This document shows, in pieces, positions 45,967 to 55,158 of a stretch of 64,000 nucleotides of DNA (position 1 is its first letter; each line of letters begins with the position of its first letter). A program made the position numbers and the translations under genes. Source of the stretch: Flavobacteriaceae bacterium. GTDB taxonomy: Bacteria; Bacteroidota; Bacteroidia; Flavobacteriales; Flavobacteriaceae. The notes under the pieces are model-generated. The model saw only the letters and a program-made list of their open reading frames with translations, searched no databases and was not told the origin of the DNA. Where the stretch lies: the NCBI GenBank assembly GCA_013373385.1, contig JABXHX010000037.1, positions 24,706 to 88,705 of the forward strand, given 5' to 3'.

Positions 45967-47067
45967 ATGCGAATAGCATTAACAATATTAATTGGAATAC
46001 ATGCAATAATTCATTTATTTGGATTTCTTAAAGCATTTGAATTATCTGATTTTAATGCAATTAACCAACCGATTTCTAAAACTTTTGGTATAGTTTGGTT
46101 GTTAACATTTATTCTCTTCTCAATTACAACTACTTTACTAGTTTTCCATTCAAGTTATTGGTGGATAAGTGGTTTTTTAGCTGCCATTGTTTCACAGGTT
46201 CTAATTTTTAATTATTGGAGTGATGCTAAATTTGGCACAATAATTAATCTTATAATTTTTGTTGCAGTAATAGTAGCATATTCAAATTTTGATTTTAAAA
46301 ATAGGATTAACAAAGAAAGAGAAATACTGCTTAAAAACTCACAGTTTGTCAAAGAAGAAGTTATAACTAAAGAATCTATTTTGAGGTTACCAATTGCTGT
46401 TCAAAAATGGCTAAATAATATTGGAGTAATTGGTAAAACTCCGATTTCTAACGTATACTTAACTCAAGAATTACAGCTTAAATTAGATCCTAATCAAGAA
46501 AACTGGAACACTGGAAAAGCCGAACAATATTTTACTGTTAATCCACCTGCATTTAATTGGAGTATTAACACCAAAACAAATGCAATTTTAAGTGTAGTTG
46601 GTAGAGATAAGTTTGAAAATGGAAATGGCGAAATGAAAATAAAGTTATTATCGCTTATTCCTATAGTAGATGTAAAAAATAATAACAAAATTAACCAAGC
46701 CTCTCTACAACGTTTTTTAGCCGAAATTATTTGGTTTCCAACGGCTGCATTAAATAAAAATATTACTTGGGAACATGTAAATGAAAATTCAGCTAAAGCT
46801 ACCATTAAGGTTAATGAGACAATAGGGTTTGGCACTTTTCATTTTGACAGTAATGGTAATTTTCAAATGTTTACTGCTTTAAGATATAAAGACATAAATG
46901 ATACTAAACCAAAACTATGGACTGTTTCAGCAATAAAAACAGAAAAAATGAACGGCGTAAAAGTACCTGTTGAATGCAAAGCGAGTTGGAAATTGGAAAG
47001 TGGTAAATGGACTTGGTTAAAACTAAAAATAAAAGAATTAAAATATAACTTAGTAACAACTAATTAA
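45967..47067 (+). CDS. Membrane protein with a C-terminal DUF6544/DUF6920-like domain
   Basis: This 366-residue protein begins with four hydrophobic segments (about residues 3-22, 42-60, 65-83, 88-108). A soluble domain follows from about 140 to the end. The C-terminal part carries LPIAVQKWLNNIGVIG, FTVNPPAFNWSI, GNGEMKIKLLSLIPIVD, RFLAEIIWFPTAAL and ALRYKDIN. I recognise this pattern from uncharacterised proteins grouped as DUF6544/DUF6920. No catalytic motif is evident. It is divergent from the PLP-enzyme gene and convergent with the ABC-F gene. Confidence 0.65.
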   Translation: MRIALTILIGIHAIIHLFGFLKAFELSDFNAINQPISKTFGIVWLLTFILFSITTTLLVFHSSYWWISGFLAAIVSQVLIFNYWSDAKFGTIINLIIFVAVIVAYSNFDFKNRINKEREILLKNSQFVKEEVITKESILRLPIAVQKWLNNIGVIGKTPISNVYLTQELQLKLDPNQENWNTGKAEQYFTVNPPAFNWSINTKTNAILSVVGRDKFENGNGEMKIKLLSLIPIVDVKNNNKINQASLQRFLAEIIWFPTAALNKNITWEHVNENSAKATIKVNETIGFGTFHFDSNGNFQMFTALRYKDINDTKPKLWTVSAIKTEKMNGVKVPVECKASWKLESGKWTWLKLKIKELKYNLVTTN

Positions 47068-47088
47068 TTATAAGTTAATAGTAAAAAC

Positions 47089-49020
47089 TCAAAAATTAGA
47101 AACTTGCTCTTCAACTAGCTCCCACTCTTCCATCAAAGCATCTAATTTGGTCTTTTTAGCTTTGTAGGTTTCAAAGAAATTTGGACGTACAGAAACTTCG
47201 TCATAGTTCTGTGACAACTCTAAATCTATCTCTGTTATTTCGGTTTCTAAAGAGGCTATATCGGTTTCTATTTTAGAGAGTCTATTTTTTAATTTCTTCA
47301 ACTCTTTTTCTTGTTCTTTAGAAAGCTGATAAGCTTCTTTTTTAGAGCTATCTTTAGTTTCTTTTACATTGGTTTCTTTTACAACCGTACGCTTTTCTGC
47401 TTCACGCAGGTTTTCCATTTTGTGCTGCTCTAAGAAATAGTCAATATCGCCTAAATACTCTTTAATAACTTTATCTTTAAATCCGTAAACTGTGGTGGTT
47501 AATCCTTGTAAAAACTCCCTATCATGCGATACTAAAATCAAAGTTCCCTTAAATTGTTTTAAGGCTTCTTTTAGCACGTTCTTTGAAACAATATCTAAAT
47601 GGTTTGTGGGCTCATCCATAATTAAGACATTAAATGGCTGTAACAATAGTTTACACAATGCCAAACGATTTCGTTCTCCTCCAGAAAGTACTTTTGCTTT
47701 TTTATCTACTGCCTCGCCTCCAAACAAAAAGGCACCTAACATATCTCTTACACGAGATCTGTTGGTATCGGTTGCCGCATCTTGCATAATCTCTAACACT
47801 GTTTTTTCTGGTGGCAAATACTCTGACTGATTCTGTGCAAAATAGCCAATCTCTACATTGTGTCCGAGTTTTAAATGTCCTTTAAACGGAACTTCTCCAA
47901 CTAACATTTTTGCCAAAGTAGATTTTCCTTGCCCATTTTGTCCTACAAAAGCAATTCTACTATTGCGTTCTATCAATAAATCTACATGTTCTAATACATG
48001 CTTATTTCCATAACTTTTGCTTAAATTTTCTGCTTCAACTACAATTTTACCTGGTTCTTTAGACACACTAAAACGTACGTTCATTGTAGCATTATCATCT
48101 TGATCAATTTCAATTCGCTCTACCTTATCCAATTTTTTAATAAGCGATTGTGCCATTGAAGCCTTGCTAGCTTTTGCTCTAAATTTATCTATTAATTGTT
48201 GGGTTTGCTTGATTTCTCTTTCTTGATTTTTAAAAGCTTGTAATTGTTTTTCTTTGATATCTGCTCTTAACAATAAGAATTGTGAATACGGTTTTTTATA
48301 ATCATAAATCTGACCTAAAGAAATCTCAATCGTTCTATTGGTTACATTGTCTAAAAACATTTTATCGTGCGACACCAATACAATGGCTCCCGCATAACCT
48401 TTTAAAAAGTTTTCTAACCAGATAATCGACTCGATATCTAAATGGTTGGTAGGCTCATCTAAGAGTAAAATATCATTATTCTGCAAGAGCAGTTTTGCCA
48501 ACTCAATTCGCATTCTCCATCCGCCAGAAAAAGTATCAGTTAGCTTATCAAAATCTTCTCTATTAAATCCTAAACCTTGTAATATTTTTTCTGTATCTCC
48601 TTGGTAGTTATACCCTCCTAGCAATTCGTAACGCTCAGTAAAATCTGTTAAATCATGTATTAACTGGTTATATCCTTCACTTTCGTAATCTGTTCTCGTA
48701 GCTAACTGATTGTTAATTTCTTCTAGCTTTCCTTCAATTGCTATAATTTCTTCAAATGCTTGATAAGCTTCTTCTAATATCGTTCTTCCTTCAACAAAAT
48801 CTATATCTTGACGTAAAAACCCAATCTTTACATCTTTATCAAAAGCCATGGTTCCGCCACTGGTTTCTACATCTTTTGCTAATACTTTTAATAGTGTAGA
48901 TTTTCCTGCGCCGTTTTTACCAATCAGTCCTACTCTATCTCCCTTATTTAGTTTAAATGTGATACCAGAGAACAAGTCTGTTCCAGAAAAAGTTACCGTT
49001 AAATTATGTACGTTTAGCAT
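47089..49020 (-). CDS. ABC-F family ATPase
   Basis: This 643-residue soluble protein has two ABC ATPase domains and no membrane segments. Walker A motifs are GKNGAGKST (about residue 35) and GQNGQGKST (about 365). Signatures are FSGGWRMR and LSGGERNR, and Walker B motifs are LLLDEPTNHLD and LIMDEPTNHLD. The linker has the coiled-coil helices typical of ABC-F, and the C-terminus has a further coiled coil (KELKKLKNRLSKIETDI). ABC-F proteins act on ribosomes (translation factors, some antibiotic protection). It looks most like the Uup/YheS type. No resistance role is implied. Confidence 0.93.
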   Translation of the reverse strand: MLNVHNLTVTFSGTDLFSGITFKLNKGDRVGLIGKNGAGKSTLLKVLAKDVETSGGTMAFDKDVKIGFLRQDIDFVEGRTILEEAYQAFEEIIAIEGKLEEINNQLATRTDYESEGYNQLIHDLTDFTERYELLGGYNYQGDTEKILQGLGFNREDFDKLTDTFSGGWRMRIELAKLLLQNNDILLLDEPTNHLDIESIIWLENFLKGYAGAIVLVSHDKMFLDNVTNRTIEISLGQIYDYKKPYSQFLLLRADIKEKQLQAFKNQEREIKQTQQLIDKFRAKASKASMAQSLIKKLDKVERIEIDQDDNATMNVRFSVSKEPGKIVVEAENLSKSYGNKHVLEHVDLLIERNSRIAFVGQNGQGKSTLAKMLVGEVPFKGHLKLGHNVEIGYFAQNQSEYLPPEKTVLEIMQDAATDTNRSRVRDMLGAFLFGGEAVDKKAKVLSGGERNRLALCKLLLQPFNVLIMDEPTNHLDIVSKNVLKEALKQFKGTLILVSHDREFLQGLTTTVYGFKDKVIKEYLGDIDYFLEQHKMENLREAEKRTVVKETNVKETKDSSKKEAYQLSKEQEKELKKLKNRLSKIETDIASLETEITEIDLELSQNYDEVSVRPNFFETYKAKKTKLDALMEEWELVEEQVSNF

Positions 49021-49062
49021 TAATTGTAATAAATGTTACTGAATGAAAGGGGTAAAAAATTT

Positions 49063-49070
49063 ACCTTTGC
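49063..49070 (+). promoter_or_regulatory. -7 box of the DUF983 gene
   Basis: TACCTTTG fits the consensus and lies inside the longest possible frame (ATG 49043). This favours the ATG at 49097. Confidence 0.55.
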
Positions 49071-49096
49071 AAAAGTATACAATTTTTAAGACCAAT

Positions 49097-49489
49097 ATGT
49101 TTAAAAAAGGAACAAAAGCTTACAGCATTTTTAACAATAAATGCCCAAAATGTCATGAAGGAGATTTTTTTAAACATCGATTTAGCTATCATCCTAACAA
49201 AGTCATTGCCACACATGACAATTGCCCAACTTGCAATTTTAAATACATGATTGAACCTTCATTTTTCTATGGTGCTATGTATGTTAGTTATGCTATTACA
49301 GTTGCGCTTTTTGTTGCTGTTTTTATTATTGCCAAAGTACTTATGGGATTAGATATATTAGAATCTTTTGCAGCAATTTTATTAGCTGCAGTAATTTTAA
49401 TGCCACTAAACATGCGCTTATCTAGAATTCTTTGGATAAATATATTTGTAAGTTTTGACAAAAATAGATTAAAAGATACTACGAATTAA
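49097..49489 (+). CDS. DUF983 family membrane protein
   Basis: Read from the ATG at 49097 this is 130 residues. The frame also opens at 49043, but a -7 box lies in that extension and the family starts at MFKKG. Two CxxC motifs (CPKCHEGD, CPTCNF) form a likely zinc ribbon. They precede a YMIEPSFFYGAMYVSYA segment and two membrane helices. DUF983 proteins have no assigned function. Its last 11 bases overlap the end of the convergent FAD enzyme gene. Confidence 0.85.
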   Translation: MFKKGTKAYSIFNNKCPKCHEGDFFKHRFSYHPNKVIATHDNCPTCNFKYMIEPSFFYGAMYVSYAITVALFVAVFIIAKVLMGLDILESFAAILLAAVILMPLNMRLSRILWINIFVSFDKNRLKDTTN

Positions 49490-50522
49490 ACCGCTTAATA
49501 TCAATTTCTATAGCTAAGGGCGTACCTTTTTCTAAATGATTAAATAGGTTTTTTGCAACGGTAGGTGCAATCATTACGCCTCGAGTTCCTAAGCCATTTA
49601 AAACTGCTAATTGCTGTTGTATTGGATGTACACCAACTAGAGGTCTTCTGTCTTTTACCGTTGGACGTACACCTGCGGTTTGATTGATAATTGTATACGG
49701 AACAGTAATGACTTTTTTTAGTTTTTCTACCAACTCTTCTTTACCTTCTTCTGACGGAATTGAAGTTTTGTCTTTCCAATTAAAAGTGGCGCCTACTTTG
49801 TAATAATGATTTCCAAGTGGCAATACAAAAACGGTTGATTTTAATAAAAAATCGATTGCTAGCTTTGGCGCATGTATGGTTAACAATTCTCCTTTCGCTT
49901 CTTTTAATGGCAAGTAATTGAAAAACGGATTTTGCTTTACTCCAAAGCCTTCACAGAATACTATTTTTTGAGCTTCAATAGTTTTATATTGGATGGTGTT
50001 TTTAGCAAATTTTAGGGCATTGTAGTCAAATTTTTCAAATTGTATGCTTGCTTTGTCTTGCAAGTATTTTCTATAATGCTGTATCAGTTTTTCAGTATCA
50101 ATTCTTCCTGTACCTAGTACTTCTCCAAATCCGTAGTGTGCGATAACTCCGTTAACACTTTCTTTTGAGATTTTCGGATTCATAAACGGAGCGAGCAAAG
50201 GTTTGTCTGATGCTGCAAACCAATTGTTTTGATCTTCTATAGATTTGAATACTTTTTTAGTGCTAAAAGTTACATCAAATTTTTCTGCAAGCTTCTTTTC
50301 TAATGCTCTGTAAAAAGGCAATGCCAATGCGAGTTGTGCCGCCCCATTCCAAACAGGTGTAAATCGTTTTAAAACAACCGGATTGTAGACTCCACCTGCT
50401 ACTAAAGACGATGTTTGAGAATGATCTTCAAAAACAAGTACTGTTTTGTTTGCTGCTATCAATTCTTCTACAAAAGCTATGCCTGCTAAACCTAAACCAA
50501 CAACAATATAATCTACTTTCAT
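49479..50522 (-). CDS. FAD-dependent oxidoreductase (DAO family)
   Basis: This 347-residue protein opens with the FAD-binding motif VDYIVVGLGLAGIAFVEELI. It shows the DAO-type segments GGVYNPVVLKRF and AGVRPTVKDRRPLVGVHP and a C-terminal LNGLGTRGVMIAPTVAKNL. Family members oxidise amino acids or glycine-like substrates, and the layout is close to the C-terminal half of MnmC. Its substrate is unknown. It follows gldN on the same strand, separated by a terminator, and its role in gliding is doubtful. Confidence 0.85.
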   Translation of the reverse strand: MKVDYIVVGLGLAGIAFVEELIAANKTVLVFEDHSQTSSLVAGGVYNPVVLKRFTPVWNGAAQLALALPFYRALEKKLAEKFDVTFSTKKVFKSIEDQNNWFAASDKPLLAPFMNPKISKESVNGVIAHYGFGEVLGTGRIDTEKLIQHYRKYLQDKASIQFEKFDYNALKFAKNTIQYKTIEAQKIVFCEGFGVKQNPFFNYLPLKEAKGELLTIHAPKLAIDFLLKSTVFVLPLGNHYYKVGATFNWKDKTSIPSEEGKEELVEKLKKVITVPYTIINQTAGVRPTVKDRRPLVGVHPIQQQLAVLNGLGTRGVMIAPTVAKNLFNHLEKGTPLAIEIDIKRFNS

Positions 50523-50547
50523 AACACAAAAATACGCTATTCAAAGC

Positions 50548-50579
50548 AAAAAGCGCTCTGAAAATCAGAACGCTTTTTT
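50548..50579 (-). terminator. Terminator after gldN
   Basis: On the minus strand AAAAAGCG-T-TCTG, loop ATTTT, CAGA-G-CGCTTTTT, nearly perfect and ending in T. It separates the gldKLMN genes from the FAD enzyme gene. Confidence 0.8.
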
Positions 50580-50595
50580 ATGAATTGAATTGAAT

Positions 50596-51456
50596 TTAGT
50601 AATTCCACATATCCATTTCTCTATTTCGAATACCTTCTTTAATCTTGTCAGCTTCGAGTAGTTGAAATAGTGAGTTTCCTCTGATGTATTCGGATATTTT
50701 TCTATTGTTATAGATATTTTCTGTTTGCACGATTACTGAAGAAAACCGCCTTGCATTTAACAAATGATCAAAAGACAAAGGATGTGATGAATTTTTTGGA
50801 TTGAATACTTTTGTATGGTACAGTGCATTTCTTGCTGCTGGATAAAAAACCCAAAACAGTTCATACAAACCGTCATCGTTTACTCCGTCAAGACCTAATG
50901 TTTGCACATCTGGTCCTAATGGTGCAATTGCCAACAATCTGTATTTTAACTCACCTTGTCTTTTATCAAAATACCACATTCCTTTAATTTTAAAAGCGGT
51001 AACATCTTCACTTTTAATCTGAAAAGTATCTACAGCATTTCCGTTTTGACGTGCATTAAAGAGTTTTCCTGCCAATTCTTGGCGTGTAATTTTTACGTTA
51101 AAAAAAGAATCTTCGTAAGCTTCTTTAATTTTCCCCGATTTAATTCCGTTTAATAAGGTATCAAACAACGAACGTCTGTCTTTAGATAAGTTAGTGGTAT
51201 CTATCGGAAAATAATACGGAAGATTTATTTTTTGGTTTAAATCAATTACTTCCCACACTACTTTAGACCACATAATATCTCTATCATCTACATAGTCAAA
51301 AGGTAATGGTGCATCGTTATCTGCAACTAATTGCTCTTTGGTTTTTTTACCAATTTGATCTACAGATTTTGCGTTTAACAAACTAGATTGCGCACTGGTT
51401 ACACCAACGGTTAGCAATGCTACTAGTACTAAATAAAATCTTTTACCATGTATCAT
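50596..51456 (-). CDS. gldN: Gliding motility and type IX secretion protein GldN
   Basis: This 286-residue exported protein has a signal peptide (about residues 1-22, TVGVTSAQ). It carries the GldN/PorN family marks DDRDIMWSKVVWEVIDLNQK, INLPYYFP, GIKSGKIKEAYEDSFF and RLLAIAPLGP. GldN forms the periplasmic ring with GldK, anchored to the outer membrane, and is needed for type IX secretion. It follows gldM by 12 bases. Confidence 0.95.
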   Translation of the reverse strand: MIHGKRFYLVLVALLTVGVTSAQSSLLNAKSVDQIGKKTKEQLVADNDAPLPFDYVDDRDIMWSKVVWEVIDLNQKINLPYYFPIDTTNLSKDRRSLFDTLLNGIKSGKIKEAYEDSFFNVKITRQELAGKLFNARQNGNAVDTFQIKSEDVTAFKIKGMWYFDKRQGELKYRLLAIAPLGPDVQTLGLDGVNDDGLYELFWVFYPAARNALYHTKVFNPKNSSHPLSFDHLLNARRFSSVIVQTENIYNNRKISEYIRGNSLFQLLEADKIKEGIRNREMDMWNY

Positions 51457-51468
51457 ACTTCTTATTTT

Positions 51469-53004
51469 TTAATTAGATATTTCAATATTTACCGGAATTA
51501 CTTCTTTTAATTTATACGAAGTATTTTTAGCTACCACAGCTTCAATATCAAAAATCATGATAACGTCTCCTCTACGCGCTTTTGCAATAGCTCTTTTAGC
51601 TGCGGCATTAAATGTTGTTCCGCTAACGGTAACAGCCAGTTGATTTGGAACTTTTACTTTAAAGCTTTGTACTTTTAAATCTAAATCAAAGACAAAATCT
51701 GGTAAACCTGCACCAATTTCTAATCTAGCAACACTAGATTTTGGCATTTTTACAATTCCAAATTTTCCTCTAACCATACCCATAGCAGCAGGAATGTCTT
51801 TAATTCTGAATTTTTTTGGCGAATTTACTTTTTTACCACTAGATAATGTTGCGCTAACGTTTACCGTTAATTCTTTTCCGTTACCTGGATTGATGATAAA
51901 ACTAGAACCGCTTTTTTTAATTCTTCCACCTCTTGCTGTAACGTTTAAATTGTTGTTACTAACTCCAGGTAACGAAACAGAAACTGGGTTGTCTATTCCT
52001 CTATATACTACATTCATTGCGTCAGCAGAGATTACGGCATCATTTGGCTCAGGAATAACTGTGTAAGATCCGCTAAAAGGCACATCTATTGGCTTTCCAT
52101 CTTGAGTAAAACTAATACTACCATTCAATGGATTTTCACCTAATCTTCCTGCGCTAAAGTCAAGAATAATCTGTCCATCTTTAATATTAGTATAATCTTT
52201 TCCGTTTAAAGTTACTTTATTAGGTTTCAATCCTTTATCGTATCTACCAAGAACAATAACTCCTTCAACTTTTTCACCAACATAATATGCCGATTTTTTT
52301 AAAGAAACAATTCCTTCGTAATTATTCAAGGAAACTTCTTCGTTCAATTTACCTCCTAATAAATTAGTTAAGATATCACTTTCTGTATTTTTAATATCAG
52401 ATTGTATTTGCGTTATATTTGCTAATGATGCTACTAATGGATATCCCTCGTAATGGTAATTTAGCCAAGGAACTTTTTTGCCATCTCTATTTGTTTCTAC
52501 ATCTGTACTAAATCTTCTAGTAACAGTTGCTTTTAAATCATTCTTATTCTCTAAAACATTATTAATTCTTTCTCTAAAGTTTTTAATTTTATCTAGAAAA
52601 TCATTTCCTTCTTTAGTATACTTATCTCCTTTAAAAAAATATGAATCTAAAAAATCTGTCTTATCCATAGCTTGATAATCTTTTTTATCTTCAATGTCTT
52701 TTGTCATTTTAGCTTTTAAAGCTTCTAAATAATTGTAAAAATCATCAGACAATGCTTTTATTTTTAAAGCTTGCTGATTGATTGGTTCGTACTCTGCTGG
52801 CTGGTCTTTTGCTTTTGAGCTCAAGCTTGCATAAGCAGCGTTATTTTTTTGTGTGGTAATTGTGTTGTTTTCTGTAATACTTTCAGTCATAAAACCAAAA
52901 GCTGATAATACTTCTTTACTCATATTCATTGCTAACATTGCAATAAATACAAGATACATTAAGTTTATCATTCTCTGTCTTGCGGATAATTTTCCTCCTG
53001 CCAT
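51469..53004 (-). CDS. gldM: Gliding motility and type IX secretion motor protein GldM
   Basis: This 511-residue protein has one N-terminal membrane helix (about residues 13-33: INLMYLVFIAMLAMNM) and a long periplasmic part with the D1-D4 beta domains. R9, conserved in GldM, is present in KLSARQRMINL. GldM dimers form the shaft that carries energy from the GldL motor to the GldKN ring. It lies between gldL (35 bases) and gldN. Confidence 0.95.
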   Translation of the reverse strand: MAGGKLSARQRMINLMYLVFIAMLAMNMSKEVLSAFGFMTESITENNTITTQKNNAAYASLSSKAKDQPAEYEPINQQALKIKALSDDFYNYLEALKAKMTKDIEDKKDYQAMDKTDFLDSYFFKGDKYTKEGNDFLDKIKNFRERINNVLENKNDLKATVTRRFSTDVETNRDGKKVPWLNYHYEGYPLVASLANITQIQSDIKNTESDILTNLLGGKLNEEVSLNNYEGIVSLKKSAYYVGEKVEGVIVLGRYDKGLKPNKVTLNGKDYTNIKDGQIILDFSAGRLGENPLNGSISFTQDGKPIDVPFSGSYTVIPEPNDAVISADAMNVVYRGIDNPVSVSLPGVSNNNLNVTARGGRIKKSGSSFIINPGNGKELTVNVSATLSSGKKVNSPKKFRIKDIPAAMGMVRGKFGIVKMPKSSVARLEIGAGLPDFVFDLDLKVQSFKVKVPNQLAVTVSGTTFNAAAKRAIAKARRGDVIMIFDIEAVVAKNTSYKLKEVIPVNIEISN

Positions 53005-53039
53005 ATCTAATTAGTTGTTTTTAGATTCATTAATACTAA

Positions 53040-53669
53040 TTATTTTGTAGACATTGCAGATAACATTCCGCCATACACTCCATTTAAAGAAGCCATATTT
53101 TCGGCAAGAGATTCCATTTGCACTTTTAGCTTTTCTGAATTTTCTACCAAGGTTGTATTCAATTCAGTTTGCTTATTTACATTTTCCATTTGCACTTGGT
53201 ACAGTCCGTTTAAAGATTCCATTTGTGCAGCAGCTTTTGCCATTTGTTCATTATAGTTATTGGTTGAAGCTATAGTTTCTGAAGCTGCTGATAAACCTTG
53301 AGCAGCGCCCGAAAAATCTTTGATACTTGCGCCTAAGTTGGCAATTAATTCTTTATCTATTTGCGCTTCTTGTAATAAGTTGTCTAATTTTTGAGAAAGC
53401 ATTCCGTTTGCTCCTGGAGAAGATTCACTTTCTACCCCTCCTAATTCTGGATATACTTTTGTCCAATCTAAATCTTCATCAACTGGTTCAAATGCAGAGA
53501 CTGCAAAAACCAATGCTTCTACAATTAATCCTATCGTTAACATCATTCCACCAGTTACTGGTCCAAGTGAAAAGTGCTGAATTTTAAAAAGTGCACCAAT
53601 AATTACGATTGCGGCTCCTAAACCGTAAACCATATTCATTATCTTTTTGCTTCTCTTTGATTGTGCCAT
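53040..53669 (-). CDS. gldL: Gliding motility motor protein GldL
   Basis: This 209-residue protein has two membrane helices (about 12-32 and 38-58) and a cytoplasmic C-terminal part. The residues known to matter in the F. johnsoniae protein (Y13, K27, H30, E49) are present with an offset of two: Y15, K29, H32, E51. This supports a working proton-driven motor with GldM. It follows gldK by 30 bases. Confidence 0.95.
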   Translation of the reverse strand: MAQSKRSKKIMNMVYGLGAAIVIIGALFKIQHFSLGPVTGGMMLTIGLIVEALVFAVSAFEPVDEDLDWTKVYPELGGVESESSPGANGMLSQKLDNLLQEAQIDKELIANLGASIKDFSGAAQGLSAASETIASTNNYNEQMAKAAAQMESLNGLYQVQMENVNKQTELNTTLVENSEKLKVQMESLAENMASLNGVYGGMLSAMSTK

Positions 53670-53699
53670 AATTTGAATTATTTATTGATTAAGGGGTTT

Positions 53700-55055
53700 T
53701 TATTTTACTTTTCCTAAATGACTTTGAACAGTTCTAAATCCGATATAACTTCTTGCAGTATCTGCGTACTCGTAATCTCTAGAGCTTACTTCTAAGAAAT
53801 AGGCTACATCTTTCCAAGAACCACCACGAGTTATTTTTCTTTTATTATTTCTATCTTCTACATTCGGATTCATAGTAGAGCCCATATAGTACGAAGATTT
53901 ATTGTACGAAGAGCTTGTCCATTCTGCTACATTACCAGCCATATTATAAAGTCCGTACCCGTTTGGATTGTACGAATTTACCTCTACTGTATACAAAGAA
54001 CCATCTACTGCATAATTTCCTCTAACTGGTTTAAAGTTGGCTAAAAAACAACCTCTATCGCTTGTTGTACTTGGGCCACCCCAAGGGTATTTTGCAAAGT
54101 CTAAGCCACCTCGTGCTGCAAACTCCCACTCTGCTTCTGTTGGTAATCTAAAGCTAGAAACTATGGCCGCTTTTTTTCTGGTTTTTAAATAATCGTTTTT
54201 ATTTTTTGTTCTCCAGTTACAAAATGCTTCAGCCTGATACCAATTAACGCCTACCACAGGATAATCGCTATACGCTTGGTGATGAAAATAATCTTGATGC
54301 ATAGGGTCATTGTACGAATAATTAAAGTCTTTAATCCAAACAGTTGTATCTGGATATACATTTACAATTTCTGTACTTGTAAAATTACCTCTTGCCCCTC
54401 TTTTTACTGCTGCTTTTATATCTGTACGACCGTATTTGTAGTTGAATAATTTTGTATTGATAGTTCTTTCTCCGTTTACCGAATTTTCTTTCGCTATATA
54501 TATAGAGTCTACCATAATTTCTACATAATGCTCATCTGGATACTCGTTTCTATCCCATATAATATCAACATCCCAATTAAGTGGCTTTATAGAATCAAAG
54601 TTGTAGTAGTTTTCTATCATGTATTTTTGATACGGAGTAGCATTTACGGTATCTAATACAAATGCAAAATCGTGTATCCCTCCTGTAAGGGGTGCTCCTG
54701 TTGCATTACCATCAGATAACAATGTTACTTCTTCTGCTTTTAATGCCAATTGTGTTCTTACAATAGAATCTCTAACCCAGTATACAAATTGCTTGTATTC
54801 GCTGTTAGAAATTTCTGTTTCATCCATATAATACGGACTTAATGATACGGTTCTTGTTGGTGCGCTTAAGGTACCTACTTCATCTTCGTCTTGTTTTCCC
54901 ATAGTAAAAGAACCACCAGGAATTAGTGTCATTCCTAAAGGTTTTTCTGAAAACCATTTTCTTTTTGATTTTACACCTACTAATTCTCCTCTATCATTAG
55001 AACCACAACTATACAACACGGTTGCAATTAGCACAAATACTGCTATTCTCTTCAT
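53700..55055 (-). CDS. gldK: Gliding motility lipoprotein GldK
   Basis: Read from the ATG at 55055 this is 451 residues with a lipobox LYSCGSN. The longer frame to 55127 is not used, because a promoter lies within it. The FGE-sulfatase (SUMF1) fold is marked by IPGGSFTMG, YMDETEISNSEY, VVGVNWYQAEAFCNWR, LPTEAEWEFAARGG and GNVAEWTSS. GldK forms the periplasmic ring with GldN below the outer membrane. It is the first gene of the gldKLMN operon. Confidence 0.95.
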   Translation of the reverse strand: MKRIAVFVLIATVLYSCGSNDRGELVGVKSKRKWFSEKPLGMTLIPGGSFTMGKQDEDEVGTLSAPTRTVSLSPYYMDETEISNSEYKQFVYWVRDSIVRTQLALKAEEVTLLSDGNATGAPLTGGIHDFAFVLDTVNATPYQKYMIENYYNFDSIKPLNWDVDIIWDRNEYPDEHYVEIMVDSIYIAKENSVNGERTINTKLFNYKYGRTDIKAAVKRGARGNFTSTEIVNVYPDTTVWIKDFNYSYNDPMHQDYFHHQAYSDYPVVGVNWYQAEAFCNWRTKNKNDYLKTRKKAAIVSSFRLPTEAEWEFAARGGLDFAKYPWGGPSTTSDRGCFLANFKPVRGNYAVDGSLYTVEVNSYNPNGYGLYNMAGNVAEWTSSSYNKSSYYMGSTMNPNVEDRNNKRKITRGGSWKDVAYFLEVSSRDYEYADTARSYIGFRTVQSHLGKVK

Positions 55056-55084
55056 ATGTTTATATTCTTTCAACAAAAAGTTCG

Positions 55085-55115
55085 TAAACCTATTATTTTT
55101 TTTTATAAAAACCAA
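55085..55115 (-). promoter_or_regulatory. Promoter of gldKLMN
   Basis: On the minus strand TTG (55113-55115), a 20-base spacer, and TAGGTTTA (55085-55092), one base off the -7 consensus. The gldK ATG is 29 bases downstream. Confidence 0.55.
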
Positions 55116-55158
55116 TCGTTTTGACACTTTATCTGTTTCTATTATTATTCTTTAAATC

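Noticed and set aside
47089..49020. ABC-F protein as an antibiotic resistance gene
   Set aside because: The motifs and coiled coil fit general translation-type ABC-F proteins, and no drug-related context is present.
49043..49096. Upstream start for the DUF983 protein
   Set aside because: A -7 box lies inside this extension and the DUF983 family begins at MFKKG.
55056..55127. Longer N-terminus of GldK
   Set aside because: The extension covers the likely promoter and would hide the lipoprotein signal that GldK needs.
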